The notes under the pieces: model-generated
The model's database searches: none
Seen by the model: only the letters and a program-made list of their open reading frames with translations
Told to the model about the DNA's origin: nothing
Shown: positions 48,419 to 59,364 of the stretch, one piece after another
Layout of the letters: the number at the start of each line of letters is the position of its first letter
How positions within the stretch are numbered: position 1 is the stretch's first letter
Made by a program: the position numbers and the translations under genes
Source of the DNA: Avena insularis
Lineage: Eukaryota > Streptophyta > Magnoliopsida > Poales > Poaceae
Direction of reading: 5' to 3'
Length of the DNA: 64,000 nt
NCBI GenBank assembly: GCA_023614405.1
Contig: CM042690.1
Coordinates: 664,834,802-664,898,801 of the forward strand

Positions 48419-49025
48419 TGTGCATGTTCGAAGTGTACAAGATCCGGGCCAAGTGGAACTTAACCCGGCTCTAGGAGTGTGCATATTCGAAGTGTACAAG
48501 ATCCGGGCCAAGTGGAACTTAACCCGGCTCTAGGTATGTGCATATTCGAAGTGTACAAGATCCGGGCCAAGTGGAACTTAACCCGGCTCTAGGTGTGTGC
48601 ATATTCGAAGTGTACAAGATCCGGGCCAAGTGGAACTTAACCCGGCTCTAGGTGTGTGCATATTCGAAGTGTACAAGATCCGGGCCAAGTGGAACTTAAC
48701 CCGGCTCTAGGTGTGTGCATATTCGAAGTGTACAAGATCCGGGCCAAGTGGAACTTAACTCGGCTCTACGTGTGTGCATATTCAAAGTGTACAAGATCCG
48801 GGCCAAGTGGAACTTAACCCGACTCTAGGTGTGTGCATATTCGAAATGTACAAGATCCGGGCCAAGTGGAACTTAACCCGGCTCTAGGTGTGTGCATATT
48901 CGAAGTGTACAAGATCCGGGCCAAGTGGAACTTAACCCGGCTCTAGGTGTGTGCATATTCGAAGTGTACAAGATCCGGGCCAAGTGGAACTTAACCTGGC
49001 TCTAGGTGTGTGTATATTCGAAGTT
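48419..49025. repeat. 59-bp minisatellite, ten units
   Basis: Unit starts (TGCATATTCGAAGTGTACAA) fall at 48421, 48480, 48539, 48598, 48657, 48716, 48775, 48834, 48893 and 48952, with a partial unit at 49011. Each also contains GATCCGGGCCAAGTGGAACT and TTAACCCGGCTCTA. Units are nearly identical, with single substitutions. The array fills most of intron 3 (49154-48387) of the antisense gene. Confidence 0.97.
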
Positions 49026-49154
49026 ATCAAGGAGCTACGTTGGTTTTCTAAGGAGCATCCGGCCGAGTAACAAGTTACTCCCCCGGAGGCTCGGGGACTA
49101 ATGGTTATATCACTAATATCTACAACATGCTAAGGAAAAGGTGAAGTAACATAC

Positions 49155-49994
49155 CTCCATCATCCGGCCCGCGAGGTTAATTGCCTTAGCAGCCGTATTC
49201 ATTTGAGCAGCAAATTCGGCGGGACCGAACTTCTCCGGGAGATCATCGTTGTGGACGAACTCTGCCTTGTTCCAGTTGTTCACGAACTCGATCAAGGTCG
49301 GAGGGTATCGTTCGCCGCTGAGCATGTGGGGCGCCACCAAGCCCTTGGCATGTGCTTCCCTCCTCTGAACCTGGGCAAGGGCCGGGCTGGTGTGCAAAAC
49401 GAGTTGCACGTCAGCTGGGTCGGCAGGGACGTCCTTCGGTGGTGGAGTTTTCTTCGAGAGCATGGACGCGAGTGTGTGCTGTCCAGCCACGATGGACGTT
49501 GCCCTGGTGGCGTTAGGGGCCTTCTTGCCCTTAGGCTGCTGCTGAGAAGTGGAAGTTGTTGTAGCAGATTTACCCTTGGGAGCTGCCTTCGTGCTTTCTC
49601 GCCGAGACTGAGAAGACTCAGACGAGGCGGAGGGGCTTGGTGCTGCTGTTGTTGCTTTGGCTACTGGTGCTTGAGTTGGTGGTGGTGCTGGTGCTGGTTT
49701 CTTCTTCGGTGGGGGTGCTGAGGTAACCTCGGTGGTAGCTGGTTGCGGCGGAGCCGAAGTAGTGGTGGCCGCTGCCTCGGCAGAGCCAGTCTCCCTCGCT
49801 CCAAGGTTGCCCTCCTTTGACGAGGTGGGCTGGAACCCGGAGCAGCCGCTAAACCCTCCGGGATTGGGCTCAGTGGGTGTGAATCATCGCCACGAGGGGG
49901 AGAAGGGCTGTGTCGGAGTGGGGAGGCAATGCCGGATCCACTCTGTGGGACCTCCACCGCGGCCCCGCCGAATCAAACAGTGTCAGATGAGAAA
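49155..49994 (-). pseudogene. Antisense gene exon 3: low-complexity linker with lesions
   Basis: Acceptor TTGTTACAG at about 49995. The entry frame gives SDTV, TGA, FGGAAVEVPQSGSGIA; the stop looks like CGA to TGA. After PEGLAAAPGS the sense-like frame moves to TTTSAPPQPATTEVTSAPPP and KKKPAPAPPPTQAPVAKATT, implying a frameshift near 49760-49830. From 49490 the frame is open: AGQHTLASMLSKKTPPPKDV, YPPTLIEFVNNWNKAEFVHN, INLAGRMME, then donor GTATGT at 49154. Confidence 0.68.
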
Positions 49995-50042
49995 CTGTAA
50001 CAATAGAAGAACAAATAAATGGCAGAGAGAAAACAGGCTTAC

Positions 50043-50509
50043 TCATCCGAGGTCAGGGGCTCCTTGGGCTTCCGAGCTCTTCGTGCTGGGGCCTTGGTTG
50101 CAGGCTTGGAGGCAGTTTTGTCCCCGGACTTCTTTCGCCTTTTGGTTGGCTGAGAAGGTCCGGAGGAAGAAGTTGATGCGGCTCCCCTTTTCTTCTTCGG
50201 CGCAACCAGAACAGGATCGCCCACGACAAGGGGAGGGTCCTCATGGATCTGCCCACCGGGGTTAGCTGATGCCAGAAAAGCATAAGAAAGGGGGACAACG
50301 TCAAATGCTTCCATCACCTCAACATCCGAGTCATCTTCGTCGTCGGGCCAATCTCTAATGGAAGAGAGTTTACCGGTGGGTCGCTTGGTCATGTCGGCCA
50401 TTAGAAGGAACATCTCCTGATCCGGTTCCTCCTCGTCAGAGTTATCCCGGTCAGGCACCCATTTGAGGGAGGGCTCGGTGCCATCCTCGATAGTTTGCTG
50501 AAGGAATTG
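50043..50509 (-). CDS. Antisense gene exon 2: acidic then basic linker
   Basis: The acceptor CCCTTAG (ending 50510) joins in phase 0 to QFLQQTIEDGTEPSLKWVPD, then DNSDEEEPDQ, a SIRDWPDDEDDSDVEV acidic run, and a basic, nuclear-localisation-like APKKKRGAAS...QPTKRRKKSG. It ends TSD(E) before the donor GTAAGC at 50042. Open throughout. Confidence 0.78.
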
Positions 50510-50598
50510 CTAAGGGAAAGAAAAGACAACAAAGTTAAGTATACAGAAGCGACCGACATATAATGTAATTCGGAGAATGTTTGCGGCATGAAGCTTAC

Positions 50599-51540
50599 CA
50601 CGGGAGGAAGCCTATCTCGGCAATAATGCTCCATTCCCCACGTCCACTCAGAGGAGAAGTCCTTGTGGGTGGTGAAGAGGGCCTTAACCCGGCGGTAGAT
50701 CTCTGTGTTGCTCAACTCGAAAGACGAGGTCCGGTTGGGGTCGCGGCCCCAGCTCATGTGACAGACTTTGTGTGTGTGCTTTTGGAGGGGGGAGATCCGG
50801 TTGCGGACAAACGTGATCATGCCGTCCTTGTTGCGCAATCCGAGGTCCTTCAACTCCTGGAACCTCTTGTTGACCTGGTTCGCCAGGACGGTGGGCTTCT
50901 TGGGGACCACGTCCCATAGCTCCGGATTGGGAGGACCCAGAGCGTAGGGGCGCAGCCGGATCAGATCCTCAGCAGAATCGTTCCGGACATAGAAGAAAGT
51001 CCAGGCCCATCCTTTGCAAGAGTCCAGCCCTGTGACTCGAGGGAAAACGGACAGCCTCCAAGGAGAAATTGACGCAGCACCGAACTGCGTGAGCTGCTTG
51101 TCCTCTGGGTCAAGCTGGATGTTCGGGATCACGTTCCGGCGAAGGCCAAAGAACCGGATCCAGAGCTCCTTCGTGGGCCACAGTCCGGCATAACCTTCGA
51201 TGGTGGAGGCGAAGGCAGAGAGAGATGTGATGGCATTGGCTGGAAGGTGGTGCGGCTGGAGTTCGTATGTGTTTAACCAGTCGTGGAAAAAGTCGCTCAC
51301 TGGCAGACCAAATCCGTGCTGAAAATGAGATAAGAACACCACATACTCACCCGGATTGGGTGAGGGGGCTAACTCGGAGGAACCGAGGCGTGCAGTGACG
51401 CCCTCCGGGATGCGCCTGGTGCGGTAGAGCCAATCTAGGTCATCCTGGCAGACCCAGGAACCTGCCCACGCGCCGCGGTCGGCGCCCGCAGCATCTTCCT
51501 CCATCTCCTGCTCGGCGATGGCGAGCTCCTCCTCAGTCAT
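50599..51540 (-). CDS. Antisense gene exon 1: putative gypsy-type transposon domain
   Basis: 314 codons, open. I chose ATG 51540 (MTEEELAIAEQEMEEDAAGA) because the TATA-like box at 51814-51821 would start transcription too close to the next upstream in-frame ATG (51798). That upstream frame also codes low-complexity Ser/Pro. Domain from about residue 55: GEYVVFLSHFQHGFGLPVSD, LNTYELQPHHLPANAITSLS, YAGLWPTKELWIRFFGLRR, then GWAWTFFYVRND and PNPELWDVVPKKP. It resembles the plant domain family named putative gypsy-type transposon. The exon ends RLPPV before the donor GTAAGC at 50598. Confidence 0.8.
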
Positions 51541-51813
51541 CTCGAGTTTGCTGCCCTCACTGGCGCTAGCGGTAGTGGGAGGCAGTGGTCTAGACTGGCA
51601 GCGACCCGTGGCGGAAGAGATGCGCGGAGGGGGCAGCGACGCTGGTGAACATGGAGGCAGTGCGACGGCAATGCTGGTGAGCGTGGAGGCAGTGCAGCGG
51701 TGGCGCTGCTGCTTAGACGTTGTGGCAGCGGCACTGTCGCGGAAGAAGAGGAAGAAGAAGTAGAGGCAGAGGGGCGCGGAAGTGGGGAAAAGACCCAAGG
51801 GGCGCGTCCCTCC

Positions 51814-51821
51814 CTATTTAA
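51814..51821 (-). promoter_or_regulatory. TATA-like box of the antisense gene
   Basis: Minus strand reads GGTTAAATAGGG. It lies 42 bp downstream (minus direction) of the inverted pair GCCACAC/GTGTGGC (51864-51878) and about 275 bp before the chosen ATG. Confidence 0.55.
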
Positions 51822-51983
51822 CCACTCTCTCGAGGGGGTAGTAGGATCGTGTTATGCGGGTGTGCCACACGGTGTGGCCGTGTATAACCCGGATCGACCA
51901 ATCAGCAGTGAGCCACACGAAGGACCACAGGGCGTAGCGGATCCCATGACGCGACGCAGTGATACAGTTAACGAGGAGGCAGG

Positions 51984-52005
51984 CGTGACGTGACGTGACG
52001 TGCAC
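51984..52005 (-). promoter_or_regulatory. Triple TGACGTG (bZIP-type) motif
   Basis: Three tandem GTGACGT units followed by GCAC. ACGT-core TGACG/CACGTCA words are classic plant bZIP (as-1, ABRE-like) sites. They lie about 165-190 bp upstream of the antisense TATA-like box. Binding is inferred, not shown. Confidence 0.5.
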
Positions 52006-52297
52006 ACAGTAACTCCTGACAATAACTATGGCGGTTACTGTTGCTGGCTCTGAAAATGAGGCAAGCTAATGATTAGCCTCCACGTGGGGAAGCGTATGAG
52101 AGAAGGAAGAACGACCCGGATGAGAATGTGGTAACCCGGCCAGCAAGTGAAAACTTGGAATGTGCCAAGGGAAAGTAAACCCATGGAATCCGAGATAAGG
52201 GGGTACCTCGGAAAAGGACTCAGAAGCTCAGTGAGATTGAACCTGTTGTGGCCTTAGCGGCCAAGGCAGCTAAGACCGCACCAGCTTCGGGGCCTAA

Positions 52298-53089
52298 TGT
52301 TGGGGGGATACCCCCGGGTAGGGTCACTCCAGGGTATAGAGGCCGACTTAACCGAGGTACGGCAAGGTCAAAGCGAATGCTGGCCGAGTCACCTCAAGGC
52401 AGACCGAATCTCGGGGTAACCCGGACCAGGGGATGTCCACCTAACTGGGTCTCAACCGACTTAAGCCGTAAGTCGGATGGATGAATCTAACTTGTATGCA
52501 GGAACAGGTGTGGCCAGATCAACTATGATCCGGGTCATATTAAACTTGTAGGAGAAGGAAGGTATCTCGCTGGTCAAAGGTGACCCCGGTACGCACAAGT
52601 GAAGCGGGCGATGCAGGCAGACCACCGAGGCGTGGCCGACAAAGGTGGACGCCAATGTCGGTGGCCGGGCGCCGCAGAGGCTCACGTAGCCTCTGCATGG
52701 ATGACGCGGGGGAAAAGCGACCCGGTCGGCTTACTATTTTGGGAGGAGGCATATTCCCTTGAATATGCCTCCACGTATGCCCTAATTGGAGACCTGGCCA
52801 CCCCTATATAAGGAGGGCTAGGGCCTCTGTAGGAGGGGTTGACCTCTATTGGGTGGAGGTTATGTTCTTCTAGCAAGTAACTGAGAGCTAGCTAGTGGTG
52901 AGGGTAAGAGAGTTCTTTCTTCCTCCTCTCTCCAATACAGCTCGAGGAGCACTTGTAAACCTTGGAAGTGAATTGAATACAAAGCTACTGTGTGTGGAAT
53001 CACCACACTATCCCTCCCTAGATTCCCCTAGTGCATTTAGTCCCCACCTTTAGCCTATCCATGGCATCTTCCGTGACACCACCACGACA
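52298..53089 (+). mobile_element. 3' LTR of element D
   Basis: 792 bp, TGTTGGGGGGATACCCCC to CACCACGACA, followed by the duplication CGCAT. The sequence just before it (CTTCGGGGCCTAA) is only a weak polypurine tract. Confidence 0.95.
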
Positions 53090-53725
53090 CGCATAGCGAG
53101 AGAGATGGACACATAGCTATCGGTAGAGCCCTTAGCCTCGAGAGAGAACTACTCCCTCCTCATCATGGGAGTCAACAACGGCGATGGATATGGCGGTAGA
53201 GTCATTGGAGATGGCTCCGGGAGCACTTCCTCGTCCCGGTAGGGTGTTAGAACAGAGACTTCTGTCCCCTGAATCTCCTCTTCGGTGCTAGCGGTGCCGC
53301 GGAACTTTTTGTGGAATTCTGATCTCCTTTTCTAGGGTTTTCATCTCGGGGGTTTATATAGGCGAAGAGGCAAGGTCGGTGGCCGCCCGAGGGGCCCACA
53401 CTAGGGCCTGGCGCGTCCAAGGGGCCGCGCCACCCTATGGTGTGGCCGCCTCGTGGCTCTCCTTCGTCTCTGCTTTGGACTTCTGCGTCGTGTCGGGAAA
53501 ATAGGAACTTCTTCTTTTGTTTCGTCCAATTCCGAGAATATTTATTTACTAGCTTTTCTGAAACCAAAAACAGCAGAAAACAAGCAACTGGCACTATGGC
53601 ATCTTTTCAATAGGTTAGTTCCACAAAATGTATAAAAATGCCTCAAAGTGTAGACAAAACATAAGATAGTTGATACAAAACAAGCATGGAGAATCAAAAA
53701 TTATAGATACGTTTACGGCGTATCA

Positions 53726-54508
53726 AGCATCCCCAAGCTTAACTCCTGCTCGTCCTCGAGTAGGTAAGTGATAAAAAGAATAATTTTTGAGGTGACATGC
53801 ACCATCACAATCTTGATCAAGGGATTTGTAAATCATTGATAGCTGGGATCAAAGTACTCTAAACATGAGCATGAAAGATACAGTTCTAACAATAAGACAT
53901 AGCAACTATGTTGTAACATGAAAAGGTACAAACAAAAGATCATGAATAACAATGCATTGAAAGATGTTTGTTTGTTTCACATATAGAAAACATAATAAGA
54001 GTGGTATTCAGCTTGTCCCTCATGGTCTAGCAAAACATAAATGCATAGGACACCTTCAAAGTTCATAGGGGTGACTAGATACAAATAATTTAAGAACAAG
54101 CAATATCAAAGTTATGAATCAATCAACAAGTTTTGGGACAATGCACATTAAACTAAGAATGACCACTATCCTCTCTCAATTGGTGCATATAGATAGAAGA
54201 TGGAGACTCAACATAAAATTAAAAAAAAGGCCCTTCATAGAGGGAAGCAGGGATTTCAAGTTTCATAAAGAGCTTCCGAAAATTATGGTACTTATTAGCT
54301 TTCAGCTGTCATTGCCCCTATCATAAGCATCGTGAGGTGATTAAGGTTAAAGTGACACAAATATGAGGATATGCTTGAGAAGTTATAAGTTGAAAATCTC
54401 ATGCCCCTTGCTTACGAGTACCGAACCTCATGCTACTCAACTTTAGTCACAAGTAAGTTCTTGTCATTGTAAGTACATATGTATCATGGAGAACCACCAA
54501 CGGGGTAC
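53726..54508 (-). other. Interior of E2 next to its 3' LTR
   Basis: Begins with the minus-strand polypurine tract (plus AGCATCCCCAAGCTT). Non-coding. It parallels F's interior: AGAGGGAAGCAGGGATTTCA at about 54239 against the same phrase at 56490. The sequence resumes at 62567 after F. Confidence 0.75.
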
Positions 54509-56018
54509 TGATGACCCACAAGTATAGGGGTGTATCACAGTATTTTCGATAAGTAAGAGTGTCGAACCCAACGAGGAGCAGAAGGTGCTGGCTAGTGGTA
54601 TGGATCAGGAATTCTCTGCAAATACTTAGCAAACGGATTTTTAGGGTTTTTTGATAAAGCAAGTAAATAAAGTACGAGTAAATAAAAGACAGTAGGAATA
54701 AATGTAGCAAGTGTCCCAATCCTTTATGCAGCAAAGGACAAGCCGGTTGTATTACTTAAGATGACCAAACGTTCTCGAGGACACATGGGAAGACTGCCAA
54801 GTGCTTTCGCTTCATATAGTTGATTAATCTTCTTTAGCTTGTTAAGTGTTGTGTGGGTGAACCTGTGCTAATGTACCGACCTTCCTAGGACTAATACATA
54901 CTTGTGATTATACCCCTTGCAAACATCCGTAAGTACAAGAAAGTAATTAAGGTAGAAACCTAACCACAACTTTAAACTCTAAGACCCTTACGTCCCTTGT
55001 GCAATGGTTTCCTAACGGGGGTTCAGGTTTCTGTCACTCTGGCAACCCCTATGATTAGTAGCCAAATACACAATGCATTCCCCTAGGCCCATATAGGTGA
55101 AGTGTCATGTAGTCTATGTTCACATGACACCACTAGAAGAAGTACACCACAACTTAAATATCAAACTATTGAATCTTTCTCAACACAACTCCACTACTAA
55201 CAACATGACTTCTCCCATGTCCTCAAGAACAAGACGAACTACTCACAAGACATCATATGGATCATGATCAGAGATGGAATAATGATGTATAACAATCTGA
55301 ACATAAACATTAATTCAACGGTTCACTCAATAGCATCAACTACAAAGAGTAATCAACACCGGGAAAGTTTCCCCTAAGAACTAATGCAAGATTCAACGCA
55401 ATTGTTACAGCAATATGGAGATGGTGATGAGGGTGCTGATGATGATGATGGTGGTGGTGATGATGATGATGATCCCGATGAAGTCCAGCTTGATGGTGGT
55501 ATTGATGGCGACGATCTCCCCTCTCCGAGAAGGAATTCCCCGCGAAATCTGCCGCGCAGAGATCTTCTCTCTCGGTGTTTTCCGCCCCGCAGAGGCGGCG
55601 GAATCTTTCTATGGTCTCTCCCCAAGTCTTAGGGTTTCGATAGGATAATATACGCTAGAGGGGAGTGCCAGGGGTGGACCAGGGCGGCCACACCACCTGG
55701 TGGCGCAGCCTAGGCTGGCCCGTGCCAGGGGGTGGTGTGGGCCCCTGGTGGCCCATCTCCGGCCCCCCTTCTGGCTTCCTTCGTCTTCTGGAAAAATAGG
55801 ATTTTCCTTATATTTTCCTGGGTTTTCTGATCTTCGCGAATTTTGCCTCCAAACAGCACCTTTTCCATCAGAATCCTGACTGCAGCGGTCCATGCTCCAA
55901 AAGTCATCAACCATGCAAAAACAGAAGAAATAACATAAGTATCACCTCTCAATACAAAATATATCAATGAATAATAGTGAATTATGACATAGAATAGTGA
56001 TGCAAAATGGACGTATCA
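54509..56018 (-). mobile_element. 3' LTR of element F (left copy)
   Basis: Plus strand TGATGACCCACAAG to GACGTATCA. It contains a GAT/GGT microsatellite (about 55420-55475), minus-strand TATA (plus GGATAATATACGC, 55643-55655) and a GC-rich hairpin (about 55686-55743). The polypurine tract lies just right of it (plus ACTCCCCCAAGCTT, 56019-56032). Confidence 0.93.
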
Positions 56019-57936
56019 ACTCCCCCAAGCTTAGACTTCGCTTGTCCCTAAGTGAAATTGAGCTCAATAAACATGGCCTTAGGTTTATGGAGTGAAGAGT
56101 CGATAAAAGAATACGGACAAGAAGCATCACATTCATCAAATACACAGATCATAATAGAAGACAACTCACTATTATATAGCTCAACTTGTAATGAGTAAAG
56201 GAAACACAATAAAGATACATAAAGTAATCATAATTGGTAATGGAAAACTTAGCTCTTGGTCGAAGAATAGTTGATAATTTGCTGGAGTTCACAAATAACT
56301 GGTTTTTAATGATAGCTTTCAAAGTATTAAACATCAAAATAAGAGCAATGTGCAAAACAAGGAACATAAGAAACATGATTGAATAAATCATCATATGAAC
56401 GAATGAAACACAACAACTCAAAATACTTGCTGAGATAGAAGGGAAAAGGTTTACTGACTCAACTACAAAGTAAAATAAAGGCCCTTCGCAGAGGGAAGCA
56501 GGGATTGCAAGTCTCATAAAGAGCTCCCAAAAATTATGATACTTACTAGCTTTGAGCTCTCATTGCCCCTATCATAGGCATCTTTTGGTGATTAAGGTTA
56601 AAGTGACACAACTAATAGGATATGCTTGACAAGTTATAAGTTGAAATCTTATGCCCCTTACTTATGAGTACCGAACCTCATGCTACTCAACTTCAGTCAT
56701 GAGTAAGCTCTTGTCATTGTAAATACGCGTGTATCATTGAGAACCACCAACGGGGTACCCCTTGCACATGACACAGGAACTATCCCATAATCAAAATGAC
56801 AAGGCGAGCAGACAGTGAGCATCTCAGCGATCTTTTTATTTGCTATTTGCATAGGTTTTTATTGAGGATGCTTCATAGAATGCTCACTATAGTTATGCTG
56901 CAAGTTTCCACCATGATTAGGCATGTCTTAGGCTAGCGGCCCAGGCGTTTCTCTAACACACATATAAACTCCATGATCTTACAAGTTCCACTTTTATTTC
57001 ACACCGCTGGGATCCATAAGCAAAAGAACATGATATCAACTAGGTACAAAGTACCAATGCAATGTTGAAAGCATTCCCCCATGATACATGGTTCTGCTAA
57101 CTTCAACTCATAAAGCGCAAGCATATACGCAACAAAGAAGGACCCAATGGTTCAAGTTTATTAAATGCAAGAAAGTAAAATGTGCCATCAAGTTCGTGAG
57201 AGCTTTAATCACTAATTTTCACATAAGAAGTTTAATTTGGAAGGTAGATAAAACAATAATTTACTTGGAATAGCAATAATGCTAATAGGTAGGTATGGTG
57301 GACACAAATGGCATAGGTTTTGGTTTAAGGATTAGATGCACGAGAAGAATTCCCTCTCATTACAGGTTTTTGGCTAGCAAGGCTGGGTAGCAAGTATAAG
57401 AGTTGAAGGAAACAAACAAACATACAAGCGATAAAGACAAACATGCAATCTTCCTTGGAAGCACAAAAGATCTTAACTAGAGAATACTAGACTTATGAGC
57501 AAATCAAGAAAGAAAGACGATGAAATAATTTTTCTTTAGAGTACTTTTATCTTTTCTTTCAACTCGCAAAAATAGTGTTGCTACTGATCGAGCCAGGTTT
57601 GCCAAAACCAACTAAATTAACTCAATGATCCCAAAGTGCTACCAATACTAACAACAAGATCAATCATACAACCACGAATTGAAAACTAATATAAGATATG
57701 AAAAAGAGTGAATGTTAGAACTTCTCATTAATATTCCATAACGGCAACTCACACCAAGGGATACATATCTAACGAGAGAGGGGACACTTCCATAATGCAA
57801 ACCATCCTACATAATAACTTCTCTATTCATGATATGACTCTACAAAAAAGGTAAAAAGATAGAAGATAGTGATGTGATACCGCGGAACTCCCCCAAGCTT
57901 GGAACAAACCAAGGGGATGCCAAACCTGATGACGAA
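56019..57936 (-). other. Non-coding 3' interior of F
   Basis: About 1.9 kb, AT-rich, with no coding support. It is similar to the E2 interior at 53741-54508 and 62567-64000. Confidence 0.6.
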
Positions 57937-58398
57937 TTACTCCTTTGGTGGTGGTGGTGGTATCCTCTCGATGAGCTTCTTGACCAATTTCCCCAAGTAT
58001 TCAATCTCGAAGGTGAGAGTACAAATCAGCTCCGAGTTGTGCTTGATGCGGTGCATGATCATGTCAGATTGTGGATCCCAGCTCTTGTGATTCTTTTTCC
58101 GTTCTTCCCTCTTGGTGTCTTCTTTTCCTGCATGGTTATGGATAAAGGGATGGAAGGGACTCTTGGTGCTTGGAGAAGGTGTCCTTGGTGCCAAACAGTG
58201 ACGCGGAGGTTTCCCTCCAGTTGACATCCATGCAGTCCTTCTAACCCTGGCAGGGTTCGCCACCACTCCAATGCTTGCAATGGTAGTGCTGGTGTGCTTT
58301 GCCTCCTCTTCACCTTCACTCTTGATCTCCTTCTCCTGCCCGGGGTCTTGGAGGTCTTCCTCCATAGGCTCCTTCCCTTTATCCTTGGCGGACACCAT
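57937..58398 (-). CDS. ORF2 of element F, charged protein of unknown function
   Basis: 153 codons, open, ATG at 58398. It has a Lys/Glu-rich N-terminus (KDKGKEPMEEDLQDPGQEKE), a basic middle, and a C-terminus SELICTLTFEIEYLGKLVKK then LIERIPPPPPKE. No domain is recognised. Its position corresponds to the downstream ORFs of A and B. A TATA-like sequence and GC hairpin lie 100-230 bp upstream, so it may have its own promoter. Confidence 0.55.
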   Translation of the reverse strand: MVSAKDKGKEPMEEDLQDPGQEKEIKSEGEEEAKHTSTTIASIGVVANPARVRRTAWMSTGGKPPRHCLAPRTPSPSTKSPFHPFIHNHAGKEDTKREERKKNHKSWDPQSDMIMHRIKHNSELICTLTFEIEYLGKLVKKLIERIPPPPPKE

Positions 58399-58494
58399 TG
58401 TGCTTCTAAACCTTCAAAGAGTATGTCATGGCAGAAACAGATCAAAACAAAAACACGACGAAAACACGATACACGAACCTCGGGGGATCCGGGG

Positions 58495-58626
58495 GGTTAT
58501 ATATTATGAAGTTTCGTATCAAAAGGAAGGTACTGGGAGAAAATGAGTCGGAGGCGGAGTTCGGGGTGGACTCACCACCTGGTGGCGCGGCCAGGGGAGG
58601 GCCCGCGCCACAGGGTGGTGTGAGCC
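58495..58626 (-). promoter_or_regulatory. Internal promoter-like module of F
   Basis: The hairpin arms 58568-58592 (CACCACCTGGTGGCGCGGCC at the end) and 58600-58626 closely match the LTR hairpin (62229-62253 / 62260-62286). On the minus strand, CATAATATATAACC (plus 58496-58510) follows 57 bp later. The ORF2 ATG is 100 bp further on. Confidence 0.5.
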
Positions 58627-59364
58627 ACCCTGGCTCCGTTTCCGTCCCTCTTTCTCTTCGTAGCTTTCCTTATTGAATGAAAACTGCAAAAATATAGTTG
58701 GATAGTATTTTCGCGGAACTTTCCTTACCAGAACTATTACCTATTTGAAAACGGGCTCTGCAGGTCTTTGAATTTGGTATCTAGTAGATTCTTCCGGAGT
58801 CACCACTTGGATAATATCAATATCTTCATCTTCATACACTTATTAATTCAGTCATAAAACCCTTCTCTTCCTTACTACACCATTATCTCCACTTCCTGGA
58901 AATTTCTTTCACACAAAACTTTACACAGTTCTTATTAGCAACATTAGTATAAGTGAAGTGATAAAACCTTTTGAGTCCAACTTCAACTGAAAACCATCAA
59001 AACATAATCTACTGAAGCAACTCCTTCCGAAACCCCAAAAAGAATTCAAAAAGGAAATCGAATAAAGAGGCAAATGCAAGAGTGGCAAAATCTGTCAAAA
59101 CAGACCAGCAGGTAAAGATCAATTTTTTCGAAAATCTTATGTTGCTCAAATCAAAAAGTGCAAATCTAACGAAAGTTAAATAACAACCTGGGACAGAAGC
59201 ACAAAAAATTACAGCTCAATCCGACATACAGAGATCTCTCATGAATTTTTACGGTGAAGCACAAAAAAACTGTTTCAGGACAACAACTTCCCCAAATATT
59301 ACTTATCTCTCATTAGAGGTTGATCTTGACACAAAAACCAAACAAAACGGATAAGGAGCGGTTA

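Larger units (their letters stand above)
46975..51540 (-). pseudogene. Spliced antisense gene of element D, seven exons
   Basis: Modelled on the minus strand. E1 51540-50599, E2 50509-50043, E3 about 49994-49155, E4 48386-48284, E5 48205-48152, E6 48048-47680, E7 47594-46975. Every intron is GT-AG and reading phase is consistent at each junction outside E3 (for example E4 ends with one base, completed by CT of E5 to give Ala). E3 has a TGA near its start (CGA to TGA likely) and a frameshift before 49750, so this copy is not fully intact. Order of parts: a 'putative gypsy-type transposon' domain, a charged linker, a Pro/Thr/Ala linker, a coiled coil, an acidic tail. Tat-lineage elements are known to carry extra, sometimes antisense, ORFs here; function unknown. 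Confidence 0.82.
38809..53089 (+). mobile_element. Full-length Tat-lineage Gypsy element D
   Basis: 14,281 bp, LTRs of 801 bp (38809-39609) and 792 bp (52298-53089), both TGTTGGGGGG...CACGACA, flanked by CGCAT (38804-38808, 53090-53094). Order on the plus strand: gag, protease, RT, RNase H, archaeal-type RNase H, integrase. About 5.9 kb then follows holding a minus-strand spliced gene. The double RNase H and the extra antisense gene are Tat-lineage traits. Gag-pol carries at least eight stops and several frameshifts, so it is inactive. Confidence 0.96.

Noticed and set aside
49203..50265. Plus-strand frames of 172 and 177 codons
   Set aside because: They are shadows of antisense-gene exons 2 and 3, with Cys/Trp-rich low-complexity translation.
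55384..55648. Asp/Gly-rich and Met/Val-rich plus-strand frames
   Set aside because: They are translations of the GAT/GGT microsatellite in F's LTR; the same appears at 61955-62191.
58271..58676. Plus-strand frames opposite ORF2 of F
   Set aside because: Antisense shadows crossing the promoter-like hairpin.
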